This document shows positions 1 to 8,073 of a stretch of DNA of 20,980 nt, piece after piece. A program made the position numbers and the translations under genes. The DNA is from a virus. Within the stretch, counting starts at the first letter, position 1. Every line of letters begins with the position of its first letter. Location of the stretch: the IMG/VR virus record IMGVR_UViG_3300010883_000626, positions 1 to 20,980 of that record. One strand, written 5' to 3'. The notes under the pieces are model-generated. The model did no database searches. It was given only the letters and a program-made list of their open reading frames with translations, and had not been told where the DNA came from.

Positions 1-16
1 CGGGCATCAGGTTTAA
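1..16 (+). CDS. 3' end of an upstream gene, probably a paralogue of the kelch-like repeat protein (5' end outside window)
   Basis: Only the last codons are in the window. The frame starting at base 2 reads G-H-Q-V and then a TAA stop at 14-16. The complete repeat gene that follows ends in G-Q-Q-V and TAA, and the bases around both stops are alike (gcatcagg before each, gtttaaat across each). I infer that the preceding gene encodes a related repeat protein with the same C-terminal ending. The evidence is short, so a chance match is possible. Confidence 0.4.
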
Positions 17-31
17 ATAGGATTATAATAA

Positions 32-1027
32 GTGGCAGACGAAATTAAATTTAACAGTGACAGTACCATAACATTTGGTGCTTACACTATGACTTTCACT
101 GACGATGGATTTGAATTTGATGGCAACATATTGGCTACAGAATATGAGGTGCTACCGCCGCAAGCACAAGGATCAATATCAGGTTATACTTCGGGTGGCA
201 ATCCCGGGCCAACAAATGTTATCGACAAGTTTCCCTTTGCTTCAGACGGTAACGCAACAGACGTAGGTGATTTGACAGTAGGTCGGTATGCGGTGACAGG
301 TCAATCAAGTAGTGTATCTGGTTATGCATCAGGAGGCAACCCATCAACAAATGTAATTGATAAATTTCCTTTTGCGGCTGATGCTAATGCAACTGATGTT
401 GGTGATTTGACAGCAGCAAGATATTTTCCAGCTGGACAATCAAGTACAGTATCTGGTTATAATTCAGGCGGGCAAACTGATAGCAGTACTTTCTTGGATG
501 TTATTGATAAGTTTTCTTTTGCTGCTGACGGTAACGCAACAGATGTTGGAGATTTGACACTAACTCGGTCGGGAGCGGGTGGACAGTCAAGTGATGTTTC
601 GGGTTATACTTCTGCTGGCGCCAGACCGCCCAACTCGAGCTCGCAAAACACAATTGATAAGTTCCCCTTTGCGGCAGATGGTAATGCAACTGATGTTGGT
701 AATTTAACGCAGGCAAGAAGATTAACTTCAGGTCAATCGAGTGACGTATCGGGTTATACCTCGGGTGGTTTTGCTCCGCCTAGAGTAAATACAATTGATA
801 AGTTTCCGTTTGCGGCAGATGGTAACGCAACAGATGTTGGGGATTTATTATCAGTAACAAATGCACCTGCTGGTCAATCTAGCACTACGGATGGTTATGC
901 ATCAGGCGGAACTGCCCCGGCCAACACGAATGTGATAAATAAGATTTCTTTTGCATCTGACGGTAACGCAACCGATGTTGGTGATCTAACGCTGGCGCGT
1001 AGTAGCGCATCAGGCCAACAAGTTTAA
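32..1027 (+). CDS. Six-repeat kelch-like (beta-propeller-like) protein, probably tail fibre or host-recognition component
   Basis: This is a 331-residue protein. A non-repetitive N-terminal segment (about residues 1-49) is followed by six repeats of about 45-50 residues that run to the C-terminus. Each repeat has the frame S/D-G-Y-x-S-x-G, a variable loop, I-(D/N)-K-(F/I), an F-A-x-D-x-N-A-T-D-V-G-(D/N)-L core, another variable loop and G-Q. The GG, aromatic and R positions recall kelch motifs, and six units would suit a six-bladed propeller. The start is GTG at 32, with AGGAT ten bases upstream. A GTG within the same sequence (ATAAGTGGCA) starts the next gene. Its position directly before gp15, in the tail/neck gene region, suggests a virion-surface role. 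No signal peptide or membrane segment is visible. The fold and role are inferred from the repeat pattern and the neighbours. Confidence 0.6.
   Translation: MADEIKFNSDSTITFGAYTMTFTDDGFEFDGNILATEYEVLPPQAQGSISGYTSGGNPGPTNVIDKFPFASDGNATDVGDLTVGRYAVTGQSSSVSGYASGGNPSTNVIDKFPFAADANATDVGDLTAARYFPAGQSSTVSGYNSGGQTDSSTFLDVIDKFSFAADGNATDVGDLTLTRSGAGGQSSDVSGYTSAGARPPNSSSQNTIDKFPFAADGNATDVGNLTQARRLTSGQSSDVSGYTSGGFAPPRVNTIDKFPFAADGNATDVGDLLSVTNAPAGQSSTTDGYASGGTAPANTNVINKISFASDGNATDVGDLTLARSSASGQQV
179..1024 (+). repeat. Six tandem in-frame coding repeats (about 135-150 bp each)
   Basis: The repeats start near 179, 317, 452, 599, 749 and 890. The most conserved stretch at DNA level encodes the D-G-N-A-T-D-V-G core; for example ggtaacgcaacagatgttgg recurs with one or two changes. 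The segments between the cores differ in both sequence and length. The repeat belongs to the protein and is not a CRISPR array or a non-coding satellite. Confidence 0.85.
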
Positions 1028-1046
1028 ATCAAGAGAGTATATATAA

Positions 1047-1868
1047 GTGGCATTTGTAAATCAATTCTATAACTCAAGCACGAGAAAATACGTTGCTTTG
1101 TTTGGTACTCTTTTTAATAAAATACGTATCACGCGAAATGCAAGTAATAATGCTGAAGTACAGAGCGTTATAGTACCAATTGCTTATGGTCCTTTTCAGA
1201 AGTTTCTTTCTAAGATTACACAGGATCCAAACCTAAGTAATCCATCAGCAATTACGTTGCCAAGAATGTCTTTTGAAATGACAAACATGGTATATGATGG
1301 AACTAGAAAAATAGCATCGAAACAAAGAATATTCAAAACAAAACCAGAAACTAACGACGATAATAGGTATTTTACTTGGTCAGGAACACCATATAATATA
1401 GATTTTTCTTTGTATGTTATGACAAAATATTCCGAAGATGCAACGAAAATAATTGAACAAATCATACCATTCTTTAAACCAGAATGGACTTCAACTGTTA
1501 AAATAATTGACAGTATGGATCCGATTGATATACCACTTATTTTAAACGGCATTACAAACGAAGAGCTGTACGAAGGTGCTTACACGGAAAGAAGAGCAGT
1601 ATTATGGACTCTCAATTTTACAATGAAATGCTGGTATTTTGGACCAGAAAAAGATAATAAAGTAATTAAATTTGTTGATGCAGATGTATATGGCACTACA
1701 GACGTCCTAGCAGACCCAATAAGAGGTGTTAATACATTCCCAGGCTTAACCGCTAATGGAACGCCAACTACTGACCCAGATGATTCGATTCCTTACAATG
1801 ATATACAATATGACGATGACTGGGCACCTATTGGAGTTGTAACTGAGGATCCTGAGGGGGATGCATGA
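1047..1868 (+). CDS. 15: Tail sheath stabiliser / tail completion protein, T4 gp15 family
   Basis: The 273-residue product is nearly the same length as T4 gp15 (272). It has the family N-terminus (F-Y-N-S-S-x-R-K/R-Y near residues 7-15), a middle segment Y-S-E-D-A-T-K-I-I-E-Q-I-I-P-F-F-K-P that matches the T4 segment around I-V-E-Q-I-L-P-Y-F-Q-P, and an acidic, proline-containing tail. In T4, gp15 forms a hexameric ring that caps the tail tube and sheath and provides the docking site for the head. The start is GTG at 1047, preceded by AAGAGAG. Its stop overlaps the gp16 start by four bases (ATGA), which implies translational coupling. The assignment also rests on gene order (15-16-17-18-19-20). 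Confidence 0.9.
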   Translation: MAFVNQFYNSSTRKYVALFGTLFNKIRITRNASNNAEVQSVIVPIAYGPFQKFLSKITQDPNLSNPSAITLPRMSFEMTNMVYDGTRKIASKQRIFKTKPETNDDNRYFTWSGTPYNIDFSLYVMTKYSEDATKIIEQIIPFFKPEWTSTVKIIDSMDPIDIPLILNGITNEELYEGAYTERRAVLWTLNFTMKCWYFGPEKDNKVIKFVDADVYGTTDVLADPIRGVNTFPGLTANGTPTTDPDDSIPYNDIQYDDDWAPIGVVTEDPEGDA

Positions 1869-2305
1869 GTGAAGATAAGATTGCAAAGGTACTTGGTCTA
1901 AGACCTTTATCGGAAGCAAAGGATGAAATTTTGCCTGAAATAATTGAAGAAACCCCGTTAGTAATTGCAGAAACTTTAGAAAATGAAGATGATACAATTG
2001 TTGATATCGAGCAAGCTCGTGGAAATATAAAAAATATTATAGAACAGGGTGATGATGCTTTAAAGGAAATGATAGAACTTGCAAAACAATCAGAGTCTCC
2101 ACGCGCCTTCGAGGTTGCGTCAACTTTAATGAAAACTCTTCTCGATGCAAATAAAGATTTTGTTGAAATGTCAACTAAGAAAAAGTACGCAAAAGAAGAA
2201 AAAACAAATACAAATAATGGAACACAGCAGAACGTAACAAACAACAATCTTATACTCTCGACTGCTGATTTACTTAAAATGATTAAAGGTGAAACGGATG
2301 GGTGA
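1865..2305 (+). CDS. 16: Small terminase subunit, T4 gp16 family
   Basis: This 146-residue protein (T4 gp16 has 164) has an acidic N-terminus. Its helical centre contains S-P-R-A-F-E-V-A-S-T-L-M-K-T-L-L-D-A-N-K, which aligns with the T4 segment S-P-R-H-M-E-V-F-A-T-L-M. An Asn/Thr-rich linker and a short C-terminal helix follow. Small terminases form rings that recognise concatemeric DNA and regulate the packaging motor gp17. The gene overlaps gp15 by four bases and gp17 by eight, so the three are probably translated from one message. A purine-rich GAGGGGG lies just before the ATG. Confidence 0.88.
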   Translation: MSEDKIAKVLGLRPLSEAKDEILPEIIEETPLVIAETLENEDDTIVDIEQARGNIKNIIEQGDDALKEMIELAKQSESPRAFEVASTLMKTLLDANKDFVEMSTKKKYAKEEKTNTNNGTQQNVTNNNLILSTADLLKMIKGETDG

Positions 2306-3908
2306 CGGTTACTTAGGTAACATACATTTAAAGAAAACTGGAGAACAAATAGAATGGACGCCGGAATTAATTAAAGAATATTTAAAATGTTCCGAAGATC
2401 CTGTTTATTTTGCAAAAGAATATATAAAAATTGTTCACGTAGATCATGGTCTTATTCCGTTAAACATGTATGATTATCAGCAAGACATTGTTGAAAAAAT
2501 AACAAACAATAGACGCGTCGCTGTCTTAACTGCAAGACAAGCCGGTAAGACAACAACTGCCGTAGCTGTAATACTACATTACATTTTATTCAACGAATTT
2601 AAAACAGTTGCTATTCTTGCAAACAAAGGAGATGCGTCTCGAGAAGTTCTCGCGCGTATTAAATTAGCCTTTGAAGCTTTACCGAAGTGGCTTCAGCATG
2701 GTGTTGAGGAATGGAACAAAGGTAACATTGCACTGGAAAACGGATGTAACGTTTTAGCCGGAACAACATCAAGTTCAGCAATTCGCGGTAAGTCTATTTC
2801 ATTTTTGTATTTAGACGAAGTAGCCTTCATTGAGGGATACGATGAATTTTTCGCGTCAGTTTATCCTACGATTTCGTCTGGTGAATCTACAAAGCTGTTA
2901 ATGACATCTACACCAAATGGTTTAAACCATTTTTGGAAAACGTGTAAAGGTGCCGAAGAAGGAACAAACGGATACGAATATGTAAAAGTCGTATGGAGTG
3001 ATGTTCCAGGTAGAGATGAAAAATGGAAAACTGAAACACTCGAATCATTAGACCACGACGAAGAAAAATTTAATCAAGAATACAATGGACAGTTTTTAGG
3101 ATCTTCAGGCACGCTAATATCAGGTGCAAAACTAAAGCAGTTAGCGTTTTCACAACCTTTATATTCAAAAGAAGGTATTAACCAATACGAAAAACCCCAA
3201 AAAGATCACGTATATTCAATGACCGTTGATGTTTCTCGAGGTAAGGGTTTAGATTATTCTACGTTTAACGTAATAGATATTACATCAATGCCATATAAAC
3301 AGGTTTGTACATTTAGAGATAACTTTGTAGCACCTATTGATTTTGCATCTATTATATATCGTATAGGTACTGCATATAACGATGCTTTAGTTTTAATTGA
3401 AATTAACGACATTGGCGGCCAAGTATCAGACACTCTTTTAATGGATTTCGGCTATGAAAGCATGCTCCATACTGAAAGCGGCGGCCGCGCGGGCATAAGA
3501 ATTTCTAGCGGATTTGGTAAAATGTCTGACTCTGGTGTTCGAACAACAAAAAGTGTAAAAGCTATTGGTTGTTCCATGTTAAAAATGCTTGTTGAGCAAA
3601 ATCAGATTATTTTAAGCGATTTTGAAACAATACAAGAATTATCAAGATTTTCTAAAAAAGCAAATTCGTATGAAGCAGAACCAGGATCTCACGACGATCT
3701 TGTAATGAATTTAGTTATATTTGGATGGTTAACGAGCCAATCGTATTTTAAAGAAATTACTGACATAAATACGTTACACAAGCTAAGAGAGAAAACTGAG
3801 GAGCAAATACAAGATGATTTACTCCCATTTGGATTTATTGATAGCGGCGATGCTCTAAAAAACGTCGGCTTCCAACCAATCGACGAAGAAAACGATTGGA
3901 TGATGTAG
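2298..3908 (+). CDS. 17: Large terminase subunit (packaging ATPase and nuclease), T4 gp17 family
   Basis: I place the start at ATG 2298 (536 residues) rather than GTG 2289, because AAAGGTGA sits at the right distance before the ATG. The N-terminal ATPase domain has Walker A A-R-Q-A-G-K-T-T (about residues 79-86), Walker B F-L-Y-L-D-E (about 169-174) and the coupling motif T-S-T-P-N-G (about 203-208). The C-terminal RNase H-like nuclease domain has acidic residues in V-D-V-S-R-G (Asp311), L-I-E-I-N-D (Glu368) and H-D-D-L-V-M (Asp466/467). These correspond to the T4 catalytic triad. The enzyme docks on the portal gp20, cuts concatemers and pumps DNA into the prohead. All key motifs are intact. 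Confidence 0.97.
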   Translation: MGDGYLGNIHLKKTGEQIEWTPELIKEYLKCSEDPVYFAKEYIKIVHVDHGLIPLNMYDYQQDIVEKITNNRRVAVLTARQAGKTTTAVAVILHYILFNEFKTVAILANKGDASREVLARIKLAFEALPKWLQHGVEEWNKGNIALENGCNVLAGTTSSSAIRGKSISFLYLDEVAFIEGYDEFFASVYPTISSGESTKLLMTSTPNGLNHFWKTCKGAEEGTNGYEYVKVVWSDVPGRDEKWKTETLESLDHDEEKFNQEYNGQFLGSSGTLISGAKLKQLAFSQPLYSKEGINQYEKPQKDHVYSMTVDVSRGKGLDYSTFNVIDITSMPYKQVCTFRDNFVAPIDFASIIYRIGTAYNDALVLIEINDIGGQVSDTLLMDFGYESMLHTESGGRAGIRISSGFGKMSDSGVRTTKSVKAIGCSMLKMLVEQNQIILSDFETIQELSRFSKKANSYEAEPGSHDDLVMNLVIFGWLTSQSYFKEITDINTLHKLREKTEEQIQDDLLPFGFIDSGDALKNVGFQPIDEENDWMM

Positions 3909-3927
3909 ATATGCAAAAACAAATTTT

Positions 3928-3935
3928 TATAAATA
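3928..3935 (+). promoter_or_regulatory. T4-type late promoter before gp18
   Basis: There is an exact TATAAATA match in the 72-base gap between gp17 and gp18, 45 bases before the gp18 start codon. In T4-like phages this octamer is the whole -10 element read by RNA polymerase carrying the phage sigma factor gp55. A strong AAAGGAG ribosome site follows at about 3968-3974. Confidence 0.75.
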
Positions 3936-3980
3936 AAGAAAATAGAGTGAAACAAATAATCTTACACAAAGGAGAAAAAC

Positions 3981-5822
3981 ATGACTTTTTCTGTAAGTCC
4001 ATCCGTTATCGTTAGGGAAGTCGACGCATCGGCAGTAATTCCGGCCATCGGAACGCCACCTGCTGCTATTGCCGGTGTTTTTCGTTGGGGTCCAATCAAC
4101 CAGCGTATTTTAGTTTCTTCAGAAGAAGAACTAGCTAGCCGCTTTGGTAAACCATACGCAAATACGACTTGGCAAAACTACGAAACTTTTTTCAGCGCTG
4201 CTGATTTCTTATCGTATTCAAACGCGTTATATGTAACTCGTGTTGTAAGCGCAAATACAGTAACTGCAGATGGTACGTATTTTAAAGCAAAATATCCAGG
4301 ACACTTAGGTAACGAAATTGAAGTTGCTGTAACTTCTTCTACATCTTACGATGAAACAATTGCTGTTGCTGGTGAACTAACAGGTACCGTTGCATTTAAT
4401 TCAACATCTCTTAGCTTAACTGCGCTGACAAGCGCAATTGGTGACCTTCAGCAAGACGATATTATAAGAATAGGTAATGATTCTGGTGGATACCAGGAAC
4501 TTATAGTATCATCTTTCACAGATAATACAGCAGATGCAAATACAGCGCCTTATGACTACGCAATAACAACAAAAAATAGATTTACACTCGCCGAGACAGA
4601 TCTTGCTTTGTTAAATGTAGAAAGAAAATGGGGATATTCAAATATTGCACAGGCCGCTCCTAGCGCAAATAATATTCACATAGCTGTTATTGACAAGACT
4701 GGCGGAATTACAGGGACTGCTGGATCTGTTTTAGAATTGTATGAAAACGTATCAGTTAATACCGGAGCAAAACTTCCAGATGGTACAAACAACTATTACG
4801 GTACCGTATTAGAAAACTCTTCTGTTTGGATTGACCAAAAAGCAGCGACTACTATTAATACTGCTATTACAATTCCAATTTACGACCGTATGGGTGCCAC
4901 CACGAATGGTGCGGACGGCGATGGCGAAGCTAGCATAGCATTTGGCAAAATTGCATTGGGTTATGATTTATATAAAGATGCTAACGAAGTTGATATTTCT
5001 GCTATTATTTGCGGTAAATCTTCGAGTGCAAATCTTTCTAACTACGTAGTTGCAAACATTGCTGAAAGCAGAAAAGATTGTGTTGTTTATATTTCACCAC
5101 CGCTTGCTGATGCTGTTACGCCAACAAATCCTGAAACTAAAATGACAAACGTTATTGCATTTAGAAATTTAGTGCAATCGTCATCTTATTGGTTTATGGA
5201 TACGGGTTATAAATATCGTTATGACAAATATAACGATGTGTATCGCTGGGTACCACTAAACGGTGATATTGCAGGCATTTCTATGAGAGTAGAACCTTGG
5301 CAATCACCAGCTGGTTTTAAGCGCGGTATAATCAAAAACGTAGTTAAATTAGCGTTTAATCCAAATAAAGCTCAAAGAGATCAATTGTACGGAGCAGATG
5401 TTAATCCAGTTATTTCTCAAGTAGGACAAGGTGTCTTACTCTTTGGCGATAAAACCGGATTAGGCACAGCAACCGGAAGCGCGTTTACTCGGATTAACGT
5501 CCGGCGCCTTTTCATTACAGTTGAAAAAGCTATATCTACAGTGGCTGCATCGTTCCTATTTGACTTCAACGACGAGTTTACACAAACGCAGTTTAAAAAT
5601 TTAGTAGAACCATTCCTTCGCGATATTCAAGGAAAACGTGGTATTATTGATTTTAGAGTTGTATCTGACGCTACTGTAAATACGCCGCAAGTTGTAGACA
5701 GTAACGTGTTCAGAGGCAATATCTTTATTAAGCCTGCTCGTGCAATCAATATCATCGAGTTAACGTTTGTTGCTACTAGAACTGGCGTAGAATTCGATGA
5801 AATCGTTGGTCAGCCACTCTAA
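3981..5822 (+). CDS. 18: Contractile tail sheath protein, T4 gp18 family
   Basis: This 613-residue protein (T4 gp18 has 659) opens with the typical sheath start S-P-S-V-I-V-R-E-V-D, followed by the conserved G-V-F-R-W-G-P-I segment. The middle region (about residues 100-330) is variable. The C-terminal sheath core includes R-I-N-V-R-R-L-F-I-T-V-E-K-A-I and the F-R-G-N-I-F-I-K-P-A-R-A-I-N-I-I-E-L strand region, which are hallmarks of the interlocking C-terminal domain. Sheath subunits polymerise around the gp19 tube and contract during DNA injection. The gene has its own late promoter and an excellent AAAGGAG ribosome site, as expected for an abundant structural protein. Confidence 0.96.
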   Translation: MTFSVSPSVIVREVDASAVIPAIGTPPAAIAGVFRWGPINQRILVSSEEELASRFGKPYANTTWQNYETFFSAADFLSYSNALYVTRVVSANTVTADGTYFKAKYPGHLGNEIEVAVTSSTSYDETIAVAGELTGTVAFNSTSLSLTALTSAIGDLQQDDIIRIGNDSGGYQELIVSSFTDNTADANTAPYDYAITTKNRFTLAETDLALLNVERKWGYSNIAQAAPSANNIHIAVIDKTGGITGTAGSVLELYENVSVNTGAKLPDGTNNYYGTVLENSSVWIDQKAATTINTAITIPIYDRMGATTNGADGDGEASIAFGKIALGYDLYKDANEVDISAIICGKSSSANLSNYVVANIAESRKDCVVYISPPLADAVTPTNPETKMTNVIAFRNLVQSSSYWFMDTGYKYRYDKYNDVYRWVPLNGDIAGISMRVEPWQSPAGFKRGIIKNVVKLAFNPNKAQRDQLYGADVNPVISQVGQGVLLFGDKTGLGTATGSAFTRINVRRLFITVEKAISTVAASFLFDFNDEFTQTQFKNLVEPFLRDIQGKRGIIDFRVVSDATVNTPQVVDSNVFRGNIFIKPARAINIIELTFVATRTGVEFDEIVGQPL

Positions 5823-5846
5823 TAAATAAAAGAAAAGGAGATAATC

Positions 5847-6380
5847 ATGGCATTTAATATCAACGAATTTAAATCACAACTAGTAGGGGGTGGGGCAAGA
5901 CCCACCCTCTTCCAAGTACAAATCACAAACCCAATAACTGGGATTGCCGATTTAAAAGTACCCTTTATGGTTAAAACTGCAGCATTGCCCGGGTCAACCC
6001 TAGGTTCTTATGTAGTTCCATATTTTGGTCGACAAATAAAATACGCTGGCGATAGAACGTTTGAAGATTGGCCAGTAACAATTATAAACGACGAAGACTT
6101 TTTAGTTCGCAACGCAATGGAAACATGGTCAAACGCTATAAATACACATGATTCTAATGCAAGATCTTTACCACAGGATTACAAATCAAACGCGATTGTA
6201 ACTCAATTTAGTAAAGACGGAAGTCTGCTTAGAACATACGTATTCGAGGGTATATATCCTGTCACTGTTGACGCGATACCCCTTTCATGGGAATCCACTG
6301 ATGTGATCGAAGAATTTGGAGTTACATTCCAATACGATCTGTGGAGAGTTGAAGGAACCACTGGCACTTCAACTACTTAA
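5847..6380 (+). CDS. 19: Tail tube protein, T4 gp19 family
   Basis: The product has 177 residues (T4 gp19 has 163). The N-terminus (F-N-I-N-E-F-K-S-Q-L, then G-G-A-R-P-T-L-F-Q-V) and the following V-K-T-A-A-L-P-G-S-T-L segment match T4-like tube subunits. The C-terminal part, with S-W-E-S-T-D-V-I-E-E-F-G-V-T-F-Q-Y-D, is also typical. Subunits form the stacked hexameric rings of the inner tube through which DNA passes. The gene follows gp18 by 24 bases with an AAGGAGAT ribosome site. A degenerate late-promoter-like AATAAATA lies at 5821-5828, but it is probably too close to the start to matter much. Confidence 0.95.
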   Translation: MAFNINEFKSQLVGGGARPTLFQVQITNPITGIADLKVPFMVKTAALPGSTLGSYVVPYFGRQIKYAGDRTFEDWPVTIINDEDFLVRNAMETWSNAINTHDSNARSLPQDYKSNAIVTQFSKDGSLLRTYVFEGIYPVTVDAIPLSWESTDVIEEFGVTFQYDLWRVEGTTGTSTT

Positions 6381-6399
6381 TTTATAGGATGATTAATTA

Positions 6400-8073
6400 A
6401 TGCGAATATTTGGATTCGAGATAAAAAGAGAAATTGGTGGTGCTGATGAAGACACCGCGGTTTCCTTTGTAGAACCAACTAACGATGAAGGCGCAATTAC
6501 TATAGGAAACTCTCTTGGAGGATCCTATGGCATTGCTATTAATATGGACGGGGATGCCAAATCAGAAGGTGAATTGGTAACAAAATACCGTGGAATGATG
6601 CTTCAACCTGAAATTTCTCAGGCCGTTGACGAGGTTATTAACGAAGCTATAAGTATTGATTCACATGAGAATGCAGTAGAAATTGTTCTTGACGATACGA
6701 ATTTACCACAAAAAGTAAAAAATATAATAACTGAAGAATTTGAAGAAATTCTTCGTTTTCTCGATTTTTCAAACTACGGATATGACATTTTCCAAAAGTT
6801 TTACGTAGATGGAAGATTAAACTATCACGTTGTTATAGATAACGATAATTTAAAAGACGGCATAAAAGAAGTACGTTATATAGACCCTAGAAAACTTCGT
6901 CTTATTAAAGAAATGGACGAAAAGCAAAAAGATTCCCATTCTGGAATTCCTTTGAAAAAGATTAAAAAAGAATATTATCTTTATTCTGATTCTGGTTTTG
7001 GATCGAAATCGACTGCCGGAACATCAGGCGGTGCAACAGTTCAGGGCTTTAGAATTGCAAAAGACTCAGTAGCAAGAGTAACATCTGGTTATATGAACGA
7101 AAATAACTCTTTAATTCTTTCGCATTTACACCCAGCAATTAAACCGTTAAATCAGCTTCGTATGTTAGAAGATGCTACTGTAATCTACACAATTACACGC
7201 GCCCCTGAAAGAAGAATTTTCTATATCGACGTAGGTAACCTGCCTAAAATGAAAGCAGAGCAATATCTACATGATATGATGACTCGACATAAAAATAAAT
7301 TACAATACGATTCTGATAGTGGTGATATCACTGACGGTCGTAAATTTATGACTATGACTGAAGACTTTTGGTTCCCTCGCCGTGGCGGAGAAAGATCTAC
7401 TGAAGTAGATATTTTAGCAGGCGGAAACGCTCCAGCATTAAGCGGCGATGAAAACATGTCGTATTTCCAAAGAAAATTGTATAAATCTTTGAAGGTACCA
7501 GTATCAAGATTAGAACCTGAAAATACGTATAGCTTTGGCCGTGTTTCTGAAATGACTCGCGACGAATTAAAATTTAGTAAATTTATTCGTAGATTGCGCA
7601 ATCGTTTTTCTGGATTATTTGATTCTCTTCTCGAAAAGCAACTAATTCTAAAAGGTGTGCTCGATCCAGAAGAGTGGGACGAAATTAAAAACAAAATACG
7701 TTATGACTTTATGAAAGACAACTATTTTGAAGAATTAAAGCAAACTGAAATCTTGCGTGAAAAAATAACAACGTTGAGAGATATGGAAGAACAAGTTGGC
7801 AAATATTATTCGAGAGCTTGGGTTACTAAAAACGTTCTGTTTATGAATGATCAAGACGTAGTTGATATGCAAAAAGAAATGGATGCAGAAAGAGCAGCTG
7901 GGTTATATGACGACGGTATACCACAAGATATAGATATGGATACCGATAATGATTCTAATCAAGAACCGGAGTCAGACGCAGAGACTGGTGCCGATGAAGT
8001 TGAAATAGATGCTGAAGAGTCGCTAAAAGTTATAAATAAAACGAAATCACTTAAAAGAGGGCATCAAGAATGA
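6400..8073 (+). CDS. 20: Portal vertex protein, T4 gp20 family
   Basis: This 557-residue protein (T4 gp20 has 524) carries the portal signatures M-L-Q-P-E-I-S-Q-A-V-D-E-V-I-N-E-A-I-S (about residues 67-85), Y-I-D-P-R-K-L-R, R-A-P-E-R-R-I-F-Y-I-D-V-G-N-L-P-K near residue 270, and N-T-Y-S-F-G-R in the crown/stem region. The C-terminus is a long acidic tail rich in Asp and Glu. Twelve copies form the ring at the unique capsid vertex that nucleates prohead assembly, binds the terminase and later joins the neck. The start is ATG 6400, with TAGGAT about 14 bases upstream. The stop overlaps the next start by four bases (ATGA). Confidence 0.96.
   Translation: MRIFGFEIKREIGGADEDTAVSFVEPTNDEGAITIGNSLGGSYGIAINMDGDAKSEGELVTKYRGMMLQPEISQAVDEVINEAISIDSHENAVEIVLDDTNLPQKVKNIITEEFEEILRFLDFSNYGYDIFQKFYVDGRLNYHVVIDNDNLKDGIKEVRYIDPRKLRLIKEMDEKQKDSHSGIPLKKIKKEYYLYSDSGFGSKSTAGTSGGATVQGFRIAKDSVARVTSGYMNENNSLILSHLHPAIKPLNQLRMLEDATVIYTITRAPERRIFYIDVGNLPKMKAEQYLHDMMTRHKNKLQYDSDSGDITDGRKFMTMTEDFWFPRRGGERSTEVDILAGGNAPALSGDENMSYFQRKLYKSLKVPVSRLEPENTYSFGRVSEMTRDELKFSKFIRRLRNRFSGLFDSLLEKQLILKGVLDPEEWDEIKNKIRYDFMKDNYFEELKQTEILREKITTLRDMEEQVGKYYSRAWVTKNVLFMNDQDVVDMQKEMDAERAAGLYDDGIPQDIDMDTDNDSNQEPESDAETGADEVEIDAEESLKVINKTKSLKRGHQE
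8031..8038 (+). promoter_or_regulatory. T4-type late promoter inside the 3' end of gp20
   Basis: There is an exact TATAAATA 31 bases before the start of the 417-residue core-like gene. It falls within coding sequence, encoding part of V-I-N-K, but has the right position to give extra transcript for the downstream gene. An AGAGGG ribosome site lies between the two. Confidence 0.55.

Noticed and set aside
179-1024. Tandem repeats considered as a CRISPR array or non-coding satellite
   Set aside because: The repeats are in frame within one open gene, are 135-150 bases long and vary at codon level, with no short palindromic repeat/spacer pattern.
1828-2247. 139-codon open frame on the minus strand, antisense to gp16
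   Set aside because: It is a shadow of the clearly recognisable gp16 frame, has Ser/Phe-rich composition, and has no ribosome site or family match.
5821-5828. Late-promoter-like AATAAATA just before gp19
   Set aside because: It has one mismatch and lies only 19 bases from the start codon, which leaves almost no leader. gp19 can be read from the gp18 promoter.
6137-6144. TATAAATA octamer inside gp19
   Set aside because: It lies mid-gene, more than 250 bases before gp20, and encodes A-I-N-T. Its distance differs from all the other late sites, so a chance match is more likely.
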